From UTCFX2 sp963726375 (GTDB lineage Bacteria > Chloroflexota > Anaerolineae > Anaerolineales > UBA4823), in contig CAVSCE010000012.1 in assembly GCA_963726375.1 (NCBI GenBank), forward strand, positions 60,015-124,014: 64,000 nucleotides of DNA, written 5' to 3'. The notes under the pieces were generated by a model. That model was given only the letters and a program-made list of their open reading frames with translations. It did no database searches and was not told the DNA's origin. Within the stretch, counting starts at the first letter, position 1. Each line of letters opens with the position of its first letter. Made by a program: the position numbers and the translations under genes. Positions 27,674 through 39,632 of this stretch are shown one piece after another.

Positions 27674-30600
27674 GTGGCTACTCGAGCGGCGGCACTGTTT
27701 GAGATCAATCCAGGCGAGGAGAAGCAGGTCCTTTGGATGTTTGGGCATTCGTTCATGCTGGGGGTCGCTAACAACTTCCTGCAGACGGTCGCTTTTTCGC
27801 TGTTCCTGGTGCGCTTTAGTTCGCAGACCCTGGCATGGGTCTATATCCTGAACGCTTTGATCGTGCCCCTGCTCACGATGGCATACATGCGGTTGGGCGG
27901 GCGGCTGGCGTTCAGCAAGCTGCTGACGGCGACGCTGGGCTTCCTGCTGGCGCTGACGGTTGGGGCCTGGCTGGGCCTGGTGCTGGGGGCGGGCGACTGG
28001 CTGATCTTCAGCCTGCCGATCCTGTTCCAGGTGGTGGTCAACCTGGGGATCCTGGAGTTCTGGGGGCTGGCGGCGCGGCTTTACGACGTGCGGCAGGGCA
28101 AGCGATTGTTTGGGTTCGTGGGGGCGGGGCAGTGGCTGGCGATCGTGCTGACCGGGCTCTTGATCCCGCTGCTGGTCGGCTGGATGGGGACGGCTAACCT
28201 GCTGATTTTCTCGGTGATCGGGCTGGCGGGAGCGGTTGCTTCGCTGGGGGTGATCACACGGCACAACGCGGCGCGGCTGAGGGGCGAGGGGGCTGGAGGC
28301 GGGAAGCAGGCTGAGGCGAAGAAAGAGTCCGCGGCGAGCCTGTTCCGGAGCAAATACGCGGTGCTGATTTTTGGCCTGGTCACGCTGTGGTGGCTGGCAT
28401 TTTTCTTCCTGGACAACATCTTTTACGACAGGGCGGCGGCGCAGTACCCGGAGGCGCAGGAGCTGGCTTCGTTCCTGGGGATCTTCCTGGCGGCGCTGGG
28501 GGTGATCACGCTGATCAGCAACATGCTGGTGAGCGGGCGGGTGATCAGCCGGTTCGGGATCCGGTCGAGCCTGATGATCCTGCCGGCGCTGATGGTGATC
28601 GGGACGAGCGGGATGTCGGCGGCCGGGCTGATCGGGGCGGCAACGCTGCTGTTCTGGCTGACGATGGGGACGAAGCTGGCAGACATGGCGGTCGGTTTTT
28701 CGATCGACCGGGCAGCGCTGACGGTGCTGTACACGCCGATCGAGGCGGAGCGCCGGAACCGGGTGCAGGCGACGGCGGAGGGGATCTTCCAGCCGCTGGC
28801 AAACGGGCTGGCGGGGATCGGGCTGCTGGCACTGGGGGCGATTTTCCAGGGCAACCGGCTGCCGCTGATCTATGCGCTGGCGCTGATCAGCGCGGCGTGG
28901 CTGATGGTGGCGGCTTTTATCGGGCGTGAATACCCGAAGGTGCTGACCCGGGCGATCACGCGGCGCAGGCTGGGGGCGGCGGACATGGCAGAGCTGGACC
29001 GCTCGAGCCTGGAGCTGGTGGAGCGCGAGCTGGGGTCGGACAGCCCGCAAGAAGTGATCTATGCGATGCAGATGCTGGAGCAGGCCGCGCCGGACAGGCT
29101 GGGCGAGGCGCTGGGCGTGCTGGTCAAGCACCCATCCGAGCTGGTGAGGCTGGAAGCGCTGGAGCGGATCGAGCGGTTCGAGCGGACGGAGCTGCTCGAG
29201 GAGGTCCGCAGGATGGCGAAGCTGGAGAAGCCGGCGAAGGTGCGGGCGAGGGCGGTGCGGGCGCTGGCGCAGCTGGACGAGGGCGACCAGAGCTTCGAGC
29301 TGGTGAGCGGGCTGCTCGAGGACCCCGATGCGCTGGTGCAGCAGGCGGCGATGGTCGGGCTGCTGCGCTCGGGGGGGATCGCCGGGGTCCTGGCAGCCGG
29401 CGAGAGACTGCTGAAGCTGGCGGAATTGCCCGACCCGGCCGAACGAGCGGCGGCAGCCAAGGCGCTGGAGGAGACTGGAGCAAGGAATTTTTACCAGCCG
29501 CTGATCCCGCTGCTGCAGGACCGGGAATTCGAGGTGCAGCGGGCCGCGCTGCGGGCGGCCGGGAAATTGAGGAACCCGAGGCTCTGGCCGGTCGTGCTGG
29601 AAAAACTCTCGATCCGGGAGGCGCGAGGCGAGGCGGCGAGGGCGCTGGCGGAGGGCGGAGAGCAGGCGCTGAGGGGGATCCAGGAGAGGTTCAAGCAGGC
29701 TGGAAACGATCGAGATGCGCGGAGGCTGATGGTGCAGATCGGCGGGAGGATCGGGGGGGAGGAGGCGAGCCGCTGGCTGAGGGACCTGATCGAGGATCCG
29801 GACGAGGCGATCCGGACGCAGGCGCTGGAGGCTTTGAACGCGAACCACTTCCAGGCGGGTGCGGCGGAGCGAGGGCGCTTCACAGCCCAAATCCAGGCGG
29901 AGGCGAGGTGTGCGGCTGAGATCCTGGGAATGGTCCGGGATCTGGGCGAGGGGGAGGAGGTCCGGCTGGTGCGCGAGGCGCTGGTCGAGCTTTTGGAACA
30001 GGGAAGGGAGCGGGTGTTCCTGCTGCTGGCGACGGTCTACGACCGGGCGGCGGTGCTGGGGGCGCGGCGACAACTTGAAGCTGGCTTCGGCGGAGCGCAG
30101 GGCTTACGCGATCGAGGCGCTCGACGTGCTGCGGCTGGGCGAGCTCAAGGGGGCGGTCTTCCCGATCCTGGTCGAAAGTCCCGACCAAAGGGCCGGCCGC
30201 GAGAGGCTGACAGGGAGCCTGCTGACATCTTTCCCGCAGAAGCCGACGAGCAAGGAGCAGCGGTTGATCGAGGCGACCGCCAACCTGAAGGGGCTGCTCA
30301 ATCCATGGGCGCAGGCCTGCGCGATTACCACGGCGGCCGGGATGGAGGCCAGGGCGACGCTCCCGGCGATCGAGCAGGCGCTGCAGGCAAGCGACCCGCT
30401 GAGTTCGTGAAACGGCGGTATGGGCGCTGCACAAGCTCATGGGGCGAGAGGCGCGGGGGCTGACGGAGGGCTTGAGGCAGGATCCGGACCCGCAGGTTGC
30501 GAGGACGGCAGAGCGAATGCAGAGTGATCTCCCGGAGGGTATCGTGCTGACTATTTTTGAGAAAATGCTTGCGTTGAAAAAGGCTTCGATCTTCGGCGAG

Positions 30601-31001
30601 ACGCCGGACGAGGCGCTGCTGCAGGTGGCGCCGCTGCTGGAGGAACGGCTGGCGGGGCCGGGCGAGACGGTGATCGCGAAGGGCGACCTGGGCGACTGCA
30701 TGTATATCCTGGTGGACGGGGAGATGCGGATCCACGACGGGGAGCGGACGCTGAACGTGCTGGGGCCGGGGGCGGTGTTCGGGGAGATCGTGGTGCTGGA
30801 CGCGGAGCCGCGCACGGCTTCGGTGACGGCGCAGGGCGAGGCGCTGCTGCTGCGGCTGAGCCAGGAGACGTTTTATGAGGCGATGGACGCTTATCCGAGG
30901 GTGGCGAGGGGGATCATCCGGGCGCTGACGCATAATTTGAGGGCGAGGTGCGGGACGTGGGGGAGCTGAAGGCGAGGGGTGAAGCTGGAGGCGGGTTCTG
31001 A
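27674..31001 (+). CDS. Nucleotide-translocase-like membrane domain fused to HEAT repeats and a cyclic-nucleotide-binding domain
   Basis: A protein of about 1,105 residues with three parts. Residues 1-430 form a polytopic membrane domain with about 11-12 helices, similar in pattern to ATP/ADP translocases and MFS proteins (QGKRLFGFVGAGQWLAIVLT, FSIDRAALTVLYTPIEAERR). Residues about 430-930 are HEAT repeats (VRLEALERIERFERTELLEE, RARAVRALAQLDEGDQSFEL). The last 130 residues are a cNMP-binding beta-roll (GETVIAKGDLGDCMYILVDG, GPGAVFGEIVVLDAEPRTAS). GTG 27674 follows AGGGAGAT. Frames change near 30065 and 30415. A last change near 30950 would extend the end to RDVGELKARGEAGGGF with stop at 30999-31001; without it the stop is at 30969. 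The membrane domain is probably gated or scaffolded by the cytosolic part. Confidence 0.78.
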
Positions 31002-31345
31002 TAGAGCGGGTTAAAGAGTTGAACCGAAGACGCGAAGGACGCGAAGGGAAGGCTATAGGAGGCCGAAGGAATTTTGGGGGTTGATTTTAAAGATTGAAAC
31101 GCGAGAAGGATCGCGTAAGGACTTGGGGGGAAAAGAGGGATACGAGACCGCGAATCGCGAAGGACGTGAGGAATTTTGGGATCGAAGTATAAAGATTGGA
31201 CGCAAAACCGCGAAGGTCGCGAAGGACGCGAGGGGGAAAAGAGGGATTTACCGTGGATGAACGCAGATATTGGGTTTAAAGATTGAAACGCGAGGAATTG
31301 AGCGAATCGAAGATTTTGGTTAACAATTCTTCGATTCCTTCGCGG
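31002..31345 (+). repeat. AAAGATTGAAACGCGAAGG-type repeat array
   Basis: Five or six degenerate units of the repeat described at 25584, with motifs CGCGAAGGACGCGAAGG and GAATTTTGGGGTTGATTTTA, fill the gap between convergent genes. No gene is seen. Confidence 0.7.
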
Positions 31346-31368
31346 TTAAGCTTTAATTTTTGGCCTCT

Positions 31369-33793
31369 TTACCTCCTGATCACGGGCAGGTAGATTTGGA
31401 TTTGGACTTCGAAGGCGCCGATGTCGACCGCTATGACGCCGACCCCATCGCCATCCACCGGGCGGCCGAGGCCGCCGCTGGTCGGTCTGGGGCCAGGTGG
31501 ACGGAAATCCGGCGTCGATCGCGGGGCTGCCGGGGAGGAGGGCATGGGTCTGGGTGGGGCCGCCGTTATCCGCCAGCGAGGCGAGCATGGGGTCGGTGTT
31601 GATCTGATTGAAGGGTTCGACGAAATTGCAGGTGCCGTCGCTGGAGATGTTTGAGTCGCCGGGAATGGATGGGGGATTGGAGGCGCCGGCGCAATTCTCG
31701 GAGATATCCGAGGGCACGTTCGTGCCGCGGAAATTTCCGGCAACGATCGTATTTACTAATTTGATTTCAGATGCGGGAGTTTTAATATAAATCCCGCCGC
31801 CGCGCCCCCAATCATTGTGATCGAAATTGGCGAAGTTGCCGGCGATCGTGCAGCTGTTCAGGGACAGGGCGCCTGACCCAAACAAGATGCCGCCGCCGGA
31901 GACATTGGTCACATTGGCGCTGACCGTGCTATTCAGCATCTCCAGCCTGCCATAGGTGACGATGCCGGCGCCGCCGATCGTCCCCGTGCCGTGGTTGCCC
32001 GCGACCGTGGAATCGGAAATCACCGTCTGGCCCTGGGTGAAGATCCCGCCGCCGCTGTAGAGGACGACATTTTCGGGGCCGACCATGCTGCGCTCCAGCC
32101 AGAGCTTGCCCCAGCTGGCGATGCCGGCGCCATAGCCGGCATTGTTGAGCGTGATGGTGCACTGTGCGATGACGAGCGAAGCGCCGGGCAGGTTCAAAAC
32201 GCCGCCGCCGGATATGTCGTACATCGTGACCGGGGTGGGGACTTCGGCGCGGCCGGCCGTGATGGTGAAGCCGTCGAGCAGCGCCGATTGGGCGAACGGG
32301 AGCGGGCCGGTGACGACGTGGACTGCGTTGTCGGCCGAGTTGCCGACGAGGCCGATATCCCCGCTCAGGACGGTCGGGTGGGTCTGCGGGTCGCGCTGGG
32401 TCCAGAGGCCGCCGCCGGGGGGGAAGCCGCCGTAGATCGCTGCGCCATTTTTGATATGGAAGGTGAGGCTGCGGTCGCCGGCCGGTCCGAGCGGCTTCAA
32501 GAGGCCCTGGGCGACCCAGACCATCCGGCCGGGGAGGCGAGGTCCAGGGCGGACCCCAGGTCGAGGAAGGCGCGGGCCCAGGTGGTGCCGTCATGCGGGA
32601 GGCCGAGGGCCGAGGGGTCGACGTGGATGACCGGCTGGGTTTCGTAGGCGCCGATATCGACGATCGGGGGGGTGCCGAGCCCGGTATCGGGGACTGCAGC
32701 GACATCCACCAAGCGGGGGTTTCCGTCCAGGTCGCGTGAGAGGACGGCGGGGACGGGCATATTCCAGCCGGCATCGACGAGGGGCGAGGCGGGCGAGAGG
32801 CGCAGGTTTCCGGCTTGAGGGCGATGAAGAGCGGGTCGAGGCTGAGGTTGCCCGGGCCCGGGTAGAGCTCGCCCTGGATATCGCTGTAGACCACATCTGT
32901 CTGGCTGTCGTATGATGTAGAGATCTGGGGACCGACATCGGCGGTGTTGCCCCACAAGACGGCGTTGCTGATCATGAGCTCGCTGGCGTTGATGTTGTAT
33001 ATCCCGCCCCCTACGTCCTGGGCGGAGTTGGCTGAGAAGGTGACGTTGGTCAGGGCGGCGATGGCATGGCCGAAGGTATGGATCCCGCCGCCGTTGATCA
33101 AGGCCGGTATTGCGGTCGAAGACGACGTTCACCAGCTCCGTAACGCCGTCCGGTCCGGGGCCGGTGATGAACAAGCCGGCGCCGGCGGCGGCGTAGTTGT
33201 CCTGGAAGACGATATTGCGGAGGGTCGCGGAGCTGGACTGCAAGAACATGCCTCCGCCCCACTCACCCGTCGGGTCCACTCCAGTCGTTATAGGCGCCCG
33301 AGATCACGAAGCCGTCCAGGACCACCCGGGAGGCGAGCAAGCTGGCGGTGACGACCCGGTAGAGGCGGCTTTCAAGCATTTCGCCGCTGGAGACGTCGCC
33401 GCTGAGGGTGGTGAGGTGGGTCCCCCAATTCCGCTGGTCGAGGGTGACTTCATCCCCGGCAAAGCCGCCGAAGAGGGAGACGCCGCTCTTGAGCTTGAAG
33501 GTGGCGGAGCGGGGGTCGCCTGGAATGGTCGGCACGGTGGGTTTGTAGACGCCGGCGCCGACCCAGATCTGGGTGCCCGGGAGGGCGAGGTCGAGGGCGG
33601 GCTGGAGCTCGCAGGCGTCGGCGCCCCAGCCCGTGCAGGCGAGGCCGGCGGCACCCGGCTGGACGTAGAGGACGGTGGGTGGGGTGGGAAGGGAAGGGGG
33701 AGCGGCGAGGGCGAGGGCGCTCCCGGCTGAGAGGATGAGAACGAGGGCAAGCGAGGCGAGCTGGAAGATCGTGCGTGCGGTTCGACGGGTCAT
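31369..33793 (-). CDS. Secreted parallel beta-helix protein (two modules) with C-terminal IYLPVIRR tag
   Basis: Exported protein of about 808 residues with a signal peptide (MTRRTARTIFQLASLALVLI), then two pectate-lyase-like right-handed beta-helix modules. Each begins with a WVGAGVYKPT/GTTWARAF-type segment, runs through helix rungs (DGFVISGAYNDW; GGGIYNINASELMISNAVLW; GAGIASWGKLWLERSMVG; GGGILFGSGALSLNSCTIAG) and closes with DIGAYE or DIGAFE, the mark of the choice-of-anchor Q family. The protein ends FEVQIQIYLPVIRR. The ATG at 33793 follows AAAGGAGGA. Frames change near 33270, 33100, 32820, 32540 and 31460. Probably adhesive or polysaccharide-binding; no catalytic residues were recognised. 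Confidence 0.8.
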
Positions 33794-33799
33794 GGGGTC

Positions 33800-34213
33800 C
33801 TCCTTTGAACGGGTCGAATGCGGTTGGGTATGGAATTGGCGAGGGGTGCGAGGCGAGCGGGATGCTGATTAGAAGTATCGCGCCGGAGGGAGGAAAATGC
33901 AACAGGTATGGAGGGAGAGAAAGATTGAACCGCGGAGTGCAGGCCGCGAGAAATTTTGGGGTTGATTTTAAAGATTGAGACGGCGAAGGAGGCAAGGACA
34001 TGAAGGAGGAGGTGGATTTTTTGAAACTTTAAAGATTGAAACGCGAAGAGCACGAGGAATTGAAGGAGATCAAAGAGGGCGAAGGAATTTGGGGATTGAT
34101 TTTAAAGATTGAAACGCGAAGAGCGCGAAAGGACGCGAAGGACGCGAAGGAGGAGGTGGGATTCTTTTGAGGTACCCTCGCCATATTGAAGGAATTGAAC
34201 GCGAAGGGTTCGG
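33800..34213 (-). repeat. Leader duplicated at 36900 plus AAAGATTGAAACGCGAAGG repeats
   Basis: The first 100 bases upstream of the beta-helix gene (CAAAGGAGGACCCCATGACC region, and TCCTCCCTCCGGCGCGATAC) recur almost unchanged at 36895-36975. The rest (33920-34200) is a degenerate array of the GATTGAAACGCGAAG repeat. No gene is seen. Confidence 0.65.
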
Positions 34214-34567
34214 TCAGTAGCTCCGCAAAACCAGCGGGAGGTAGAGCAGATACCGCTCCGGCTCGGTCACCGCACCGCCGCCCCAGAACCCCTCGCTCAG
34301 CACGTAGACACCGCCCGTCGAGAGCCCCGCGTCGGGCTGGCCCGCCATCCCGCCGAGCGAGTAGCCGCCGCCGGTGCTGAACGTCCCGCCCCCGCCGTCC
34401 ACCGTCGCCCACGAGAGGTCATACCCCCCGCCCGATTGCGCCAGCACCGGGACGGCCGCCAACAGGACCAGGCAGGCGAGCATCCATCTCAGGGGACGGA
34501 AGCCTCGTATCGAGCGGAGCCAGGGCAGGTGCACGAGCCTGTCTGCATGGGATCGTGAGCGGCTCAT
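34214..34567 (-). CDS. Small exported GQPDAG-domain protein with C-terminal YLPLVLRSY tag
   Basis: Intact 117-residue member of the small tagged family. A long basic N-terminus (MSRSRSHADRLVHLPWLRSI) leads into a signal core (WMLACLVLLAAVPVLA), followed by GGGYDLSWATVDGGGGTFST, GGGYSLGGMAGQPDAG and GGVYVLSEGFWGGG, and the end RYLLYLPLVLRSY. GGGAGGGA lies 3 to 10 bases before the ATG. It follows the S74-like gene at 34578 by 10 bases, the same gene order as at 2460/4312 and 4925/7122. Confidence 0.82.
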   Translation of the reverse strand: MSRSRSHADRLVHLPWLRSIRGFRPLRWMLACLVLLAAVPVLAQSGGGYDLSWATVDGGGGTFSTGGGYSLGGMAGQPDAGLSTGGVYVLSEGFWGGGAVTEPERYLLYLPLVLRSY

Positions 34568-34577
34568 CTTCCCTCCC

Positions 34578-36726
34578 CTAGTGCAGCGTCACGAAGACCG
34601 AGATGAGCCCCGTGCCCGAGTTCGAGCGGCTCCAGCGCGATGCCGACGCTGGTAGAAGCCTCGGATACGACCATGCCGTCGATCGTGCGCGTCTGGAGGG
34701 CACGTGCCGCACCGACCTTGCCCGCGACCAGCCGCGTGCCGGCGAGGACGGGGCTCGAGGAGGCGTCGACCCGGACTTGCGCCTGACCGTAAACGACGAG
34801 GAAGAGATAGTCGCCAGCCCGGATCTCTCCGTCTGCGCGGTCGATCGACTCCAGGGTGCGGCCGTCTTTGGTGCTTCGGCTCTTCACTCCAAGGGCCTGC
34901 ACGACGCCGATCGCCGCCTCGCCGAGCGGCGAGGCGGTGGACGCCCAGGACGGGCTGTGAGGTGCCGGCGAGGGGCTCGGCCAAGACGGAGATGGCAACC
35001 AGGTCGCCGGGTTGGAGCGCTTCGAGTGCCGCTGTTCAGCCCAATCTGCACGAGAGTGCAACCAACGCATCCGGAGGAATAAATCGCGCCGTCGAAGTAG
35101 CCGGCATAGGTCCCGGATTTCGCTCTTGCCATAGACGCCCGGGCTGGTGCCATAGCTGTAGGCATACACGGCCGCCCAGTTGGGGCCCTGCGACACGTTG
35201 GAGTAAGATCGGATGCCGTCTCCGTTGCCGGCGGGATTGTTAAGGAGGACCTCCATGCCGTAGCTTTGATTGTCGGCCTGGATGAATGCCCCGTTGCGGG
35301 CCCGGACGTTGAATGTGTTTTCCCCGGTATCGTAAAAGTTTTCGCCTGGGGTGTAGTCGGACCAGACGAAGGAGCCCTGGCTGAGAGCCTTGGCGTTGGA
35401 GCCGGCAGCGAAGCTGTAGGCGCCTTGGGCAAGGTTGTAGTAACCCCCGGGAACGGCCGCATAGTCCCCGGTCCACGAGGCGCCCCCCGCGGTGTTGCCA
35501 AAGCCGCCGGCCACCGTCGTATAGTCGCCGATAGCTGCATTGCCATAGCCCCCACCGACGGCCGCCTCCCCGCCGCTTGCGGTATTCCACTGGCCACCGG
35601 CCACAGTGGATACTCCCCCAGAGGCGGTATTGGCAAGGCCGCCGCCTATCGCCGTATAACCGGCCAGAGCCCGGTTCCAGCAGGGCTGGTCGTACGTCGC
35701 GCCGCAGGTCGAGTTAAATTCGCCCCCGCCTGCGATGGTGGCTCCCAAGAAGCTCGTGGCGACCTCATTGGCAGGGCAGCCGCCGATCACGTTCACATTC
35801 TGAACCGGGTTGCCGACCGGCTCCAGGCGCAGCGCCCGCATCCCGTTGACCTTAAGCTCCAGCGGCTGGGCGTTCGTCGTGCCAAGGAAGTTCGTGCCCG
35901 GCACCGTCCCGGCGTTGCCGAAGAGCGACCAACCCGTGTCGTCCGCCTCACAGGTCACGGAGCCGTCGGCGTTCACGATGCGGATCGACGAGCCGGCCGC
36001 GCATGTCCCGCTCACCCGCCGCTGGATGGTGCTCGTGTCTGCCGAGAGGGTGACGTCGCCGCTGGTTCCTCCGCCGCTCAGCCCGGTTCCGGCATACACG
36101 GCCGTGATGTCGCCGCCTCCCCCTCCGCCGACCGGCTCGCAGGTCACCGTGCCGTCCTGGTTCACCACGCGGATGGCATTGCCGGCGGGGCAGGTCCCGC
36201 TCACCCGGCGCTGCATGGTGCTTACGTCGGCGGAGAAGGTGGTACCCGAGAGGACCAGCCCCATCCCGGGGCTATAGGTGGTGTTGTTGTCGACGCCGTC
36301 TGCAAAGTCGGACGGGATGCCCACGATCCCTCCCCACGACGACCCCATGGCATGGAGCGCATACGGGGCCGCCGTCAGCTGCTGGCGCGGCGCCAGCGGC
36401 GTGTAGGTCCCACCACCCGCCGGGCAGCGTACCGCGATGTCGAGCCAACGCGCCTCGCCCTGGAACCTGTCGCCGCCCCAGTCCAGGATCACGGTGAAGT
36501 AGCCTTCCGCCAGGCCGACGTTGGGTCTGGTCAGGGTGGTTCCGACCTGGGTGCCGAGGGTCTCGGCGTCCCACAGGCCGAACTCGAAGTCGCACAGGCC
36601 GGTGTAGGGATTCCCGGCGCTCTTGAGCCGTCCCTGGTAGGTGAATGCCGACGTCAGCGGGGTGCCGGCCGGCGCCTGGGCCTGCGCCAACCCTGCCAGC
36701 AGGACCAGCATCAGGACAACAGCCAA
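34578..36726 (-). CDS. Tail-fibre-like surface protein, minus-strand module
   Basis: Exported fibre-type protein of about 715 residues: signal core (LAVVLMLVLLAGLAQAQA), the N-terminal beta domain found in the plus-strand copies (FTYQGRLKSAGNPYTGLCDF, APRQQLTAAPYALHAMGS), short trimerising segments (STMQRRVSGTCPAGNAIRVV, twice), YadA-like beta-roll units (TAIGGGLANTASGGVSTVAG), then a C-terminal domain (GDYLFLVVYGQAQVRVDASS, TRLVAGKVGAARALQT) ending SGTGLISVFVTLH. That end needs a frame change near 34620; the uncorrected frame would stop at 34564. Other frame changes lie near 35590-35600 and 35000-35100. Unlike the plus-strand copies it lacks the S74 domain and C-terminal membrane helix. The start is uncertain: TTG 36726 is used here, with GGGGGAAAAAATC a little upstream. 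Confidence 0.75.
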
Positions 36727-37305
36727 TCCGATGCGAAGGAATCGCCCGGCTTTGATTTTTTCCCCCTGTGAAGTTGCAGTTTTCTGCAGGACCGCCAGAA
36801 TAAAAACAGCCCGGTGCGCCGGGTCTAGCTGGCGGGCGGGCTGAAGGGAGAGCGGTAGCGCGGAGCGAGGCGAGCTGGAAGTTCGTGCGTGCGGTTCGAC
36901 GGGTCATGGGGTCCTCCTTTGAACGGGTCGAATGCGGTTGATTTAAAGTATCGCGCCGGAGGGAGGAAATTGCAACAGGTGGAGGAGAGGATGCCCTCAC
37001 CCCCCCCTCTCCCGCAGGGAGAGGGGGGAGGGGTGAGGGTGAGAGAGGGTTAAAGAGATTGAAACGCGGAAGGAGGCGGCGCGAGGGGGGTTGGATTGAC
37101 TTTAAAGATTGAACGCAAAGCGAAGAGCGCGAAGGACGCGAAGGGTAGGAGGAGGAGGGATTTTAGGATTGAATTCAAAGATTGAAACGCGAAGGAACAA
37201 AGGAATGAAGGGAGCGGGGAAGGAGGACGAAGGGATTATTGCGCGGATGTTCTGATTTTGGGAAAGCTGCAATTTATCCAACATTTCAGAGGAGGGTCCA
37301 GTTTT
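36727..37305 (-). repeat. Intergenic stretch: attenuator-like hairpin, duplicated gene start, repeats
   Basis: Minus-strand leader of the gene at 36726: CCCGG-CGCA-CCGGG then CTGTTTTTATT (about 36800-36822), a terminator-like hairpin before the coding start. At 36849-36906 the first 16 codons of the beta-helix gene (MTRRTARTNFQLASLR) recur with the same ribosome-binding site and upstream 70 bases but without a gene behind them. 36990-37050 is a CCCTCTCCC/GGGAGAGGG palindrome and 37050-37240 GATTGAAACGCGAAG repeats. Confidence 0.6.
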
Positions 37306-38175
<870 letters not shown>

Positions 38176-38715
38176 AGGGTCACTCGCTTTGCTCGTGAGG
38201 GCTTTATGGATGAGGCGGCGGGGGATAGAGGTTCTGGTGGTTATGATGATACACATTTTTTGAAAAGTACAGGGAGAATTATGAGGAGATTGGAGGAGGA
38301 GGGCACGAAGGAGGAGGCGGGTTTTAATGAACAACCTTTAAAGATTGGACGGGCGAAGGAGCAGGAGGAGGCGAAGGAGGAGGCGGGTTTTAATAAACAA
38401 CCTTAAAAGATTGAAACGCGAAGGGCGAAGGCGACGAAGGGCGCGGAGGGACGGAGGGCAAGGAGTTTTAATGAACAACTTTAAAGATTGAAACACGAAG
38501 AAAACGAGAGGGTGAAACACGAAGGAGGAGGCGGATTTCGTTGATCAATTTAAGATGAAACGCGAAGGAGGCGAAGGAATCGAAGGGCACGAAGGTTTTT
38601 TTATGGAACATCTGCGAGGGTTTAGAATCATCAGGTTTCGTTTCATTAGTTGAATTTGGTAATAAATTCAATTCGATTCAATTCCACCCTGGAGGGGAGG
38701 AGGTGGATGGGAGGT
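38176..38715 (-). repeat. Intergenic repeats and LexA-promoter-associated segment (copy 2)
   Basis: 38280-38600 holds units of GATTGAAACGCGAAGG with GAGGAGGCGGGTTTTAATGA. 38600-38715 (minus strand: CCTCCAGGGTGGAATTGAAT, CGAATTGAATTTATTACCAA, ATTCAACTAATGAAACGAAA) is about 85% identical to 40090-40214 in the same orientation. No gene is seen; a 60-residue minus-strand frame (MNLLPNSTNETKPDDSKPSQ) begins here but runs into the repeat. Confidence 0.6.
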
Positions 38716-38734
38716 ATTATAGCACAGATGTTCT
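38716..38734 (-). promoter_or_regulatory. LexA-box-like operator with overlapping -10 hexamer (copy 2)
   Basis: Minus strand AGAACATCTGTGC followed by TATAAT, identical to copy 3 at 40215-40233. The flanking 150 bases are also shared between these two copies. Confidence 0.4.
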
Positions 38735-38813
38735 GTTTTGGGGAGGGGGTAAGGAGAGGGAGGAGAGGGGGAGAGGAGAAGAGGAGGATGGGGAGATGAA
38801 GGTCGAGATACGA

Positions 38814-39632
38814 CTACATCTTCGATTTCAGATAATTGATAAATGATGTGCATGACATAAGAAAATATTTTGCATCTGCAACTGTAAGATCCGGTTCTTC
38901 TATCATTGCATGTCGGATGCCTCCTTCGTTAAATAGTGTAACCGTAAAGTTTTTCGAATGCTTGTAATAATGCTGTATGGATTTTTCCATTCCGCTCAAT
39001 TCTTTTCAGTGCATCTCCTAATGCGGCATTAGGATCTTCTGTGATTATCACTGCCAGGCTCTCCACAGCTGTAATGGATTCTTTAATCGAATTTCTATAA
39101 TCAGGATTTTCTCGATCACTAAGAAGCTCCAATGCTCGGTGTAAATGTTCTGCAACTCCAGGAAATTCTTTGTCTTCGTAAAGCCTCATCAATCATGAGG
39201 ATCTCTTGTTCATTCGTGACATCTGTGCAAATATACCCAATAAATCTATATGCGGATAATTCATTACCAAGAATGTGATTAATTGACTCATTGAGAACAT
39301 TATCATCCAAGTTCTGCAAGGTGAACTCTAGAAAATCATATACTTCATACCATTCACATGAGAAGAAGTAATTGCGAATTATCTCTAGAATTCCGTAAGG
39401 AGAATAAGGTCGTAAATCAACAGTTTGTTTAAAGAAATACAGCCACAAATCTGTGCTGTAATTTTCCATTCCCTGGTCCTGTATGACCTAATCCTAAATC
39501 CAGAAACCCTGGTTTTTTCCAGACAATCAGGTCAAGAACATTCCAAAGTGAGTTTCGAAGCTCCACATTCATGCCATCACGTTGAATGATTTCAGATATC
39601 GGTCTACAGCCCTTACGTTCACTAAAAAGCAT
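38814..39632 (-). CDS. AbiJ-NTD4-type abortive-infection protein, frameshifted
   Basis: Protein of about 272 residues resembling the AbiJ N-terminal-domain-4 family linked to abortive phage infection. In order: MLFSERKGCRPISEIIQRDG and MNVELRNSLWNVLDLIVWKK (start at 39632), FFSCEWYEVYDFLEFTLQNL, LSAYRFIGYICTDVTNEQEI, FPGVAEHLHRALELLSDREN, PDYRNSIKESITAVESLAVI, KIHTALLQAFEKLYGYT and GGIRHAMIEEPDLTVADAKY with the end TSFINYLKSKM. These blocks in four frame pieces follow the family order without gaps, so three single-base errors (near 39475, 39170, 38945) are likely. It lies 800 bases downstream of the restriction operon, in the same AT-rich island. I assign the family by remembered sequence pattern, so moderate confidence. 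Confidence 0.68.

Noticed and set aside
27596..30073. Long minus-strand open frame (825 codons) opposite the translocase-HEAT gene
   Set aside because: It is rich in Arg, Pro, Gln and His as expected for the complement of a GC-rich gene, has no motif or ribosome-binding site, and the plus-strand gene has clear domains.
35266..36771. Plus-strand open frame of about 500 codons opposite the minus-strand fibre gene
   Set aside because: It is a shadow of the fibre gene; composition is unlike a protein and no start signal is present.
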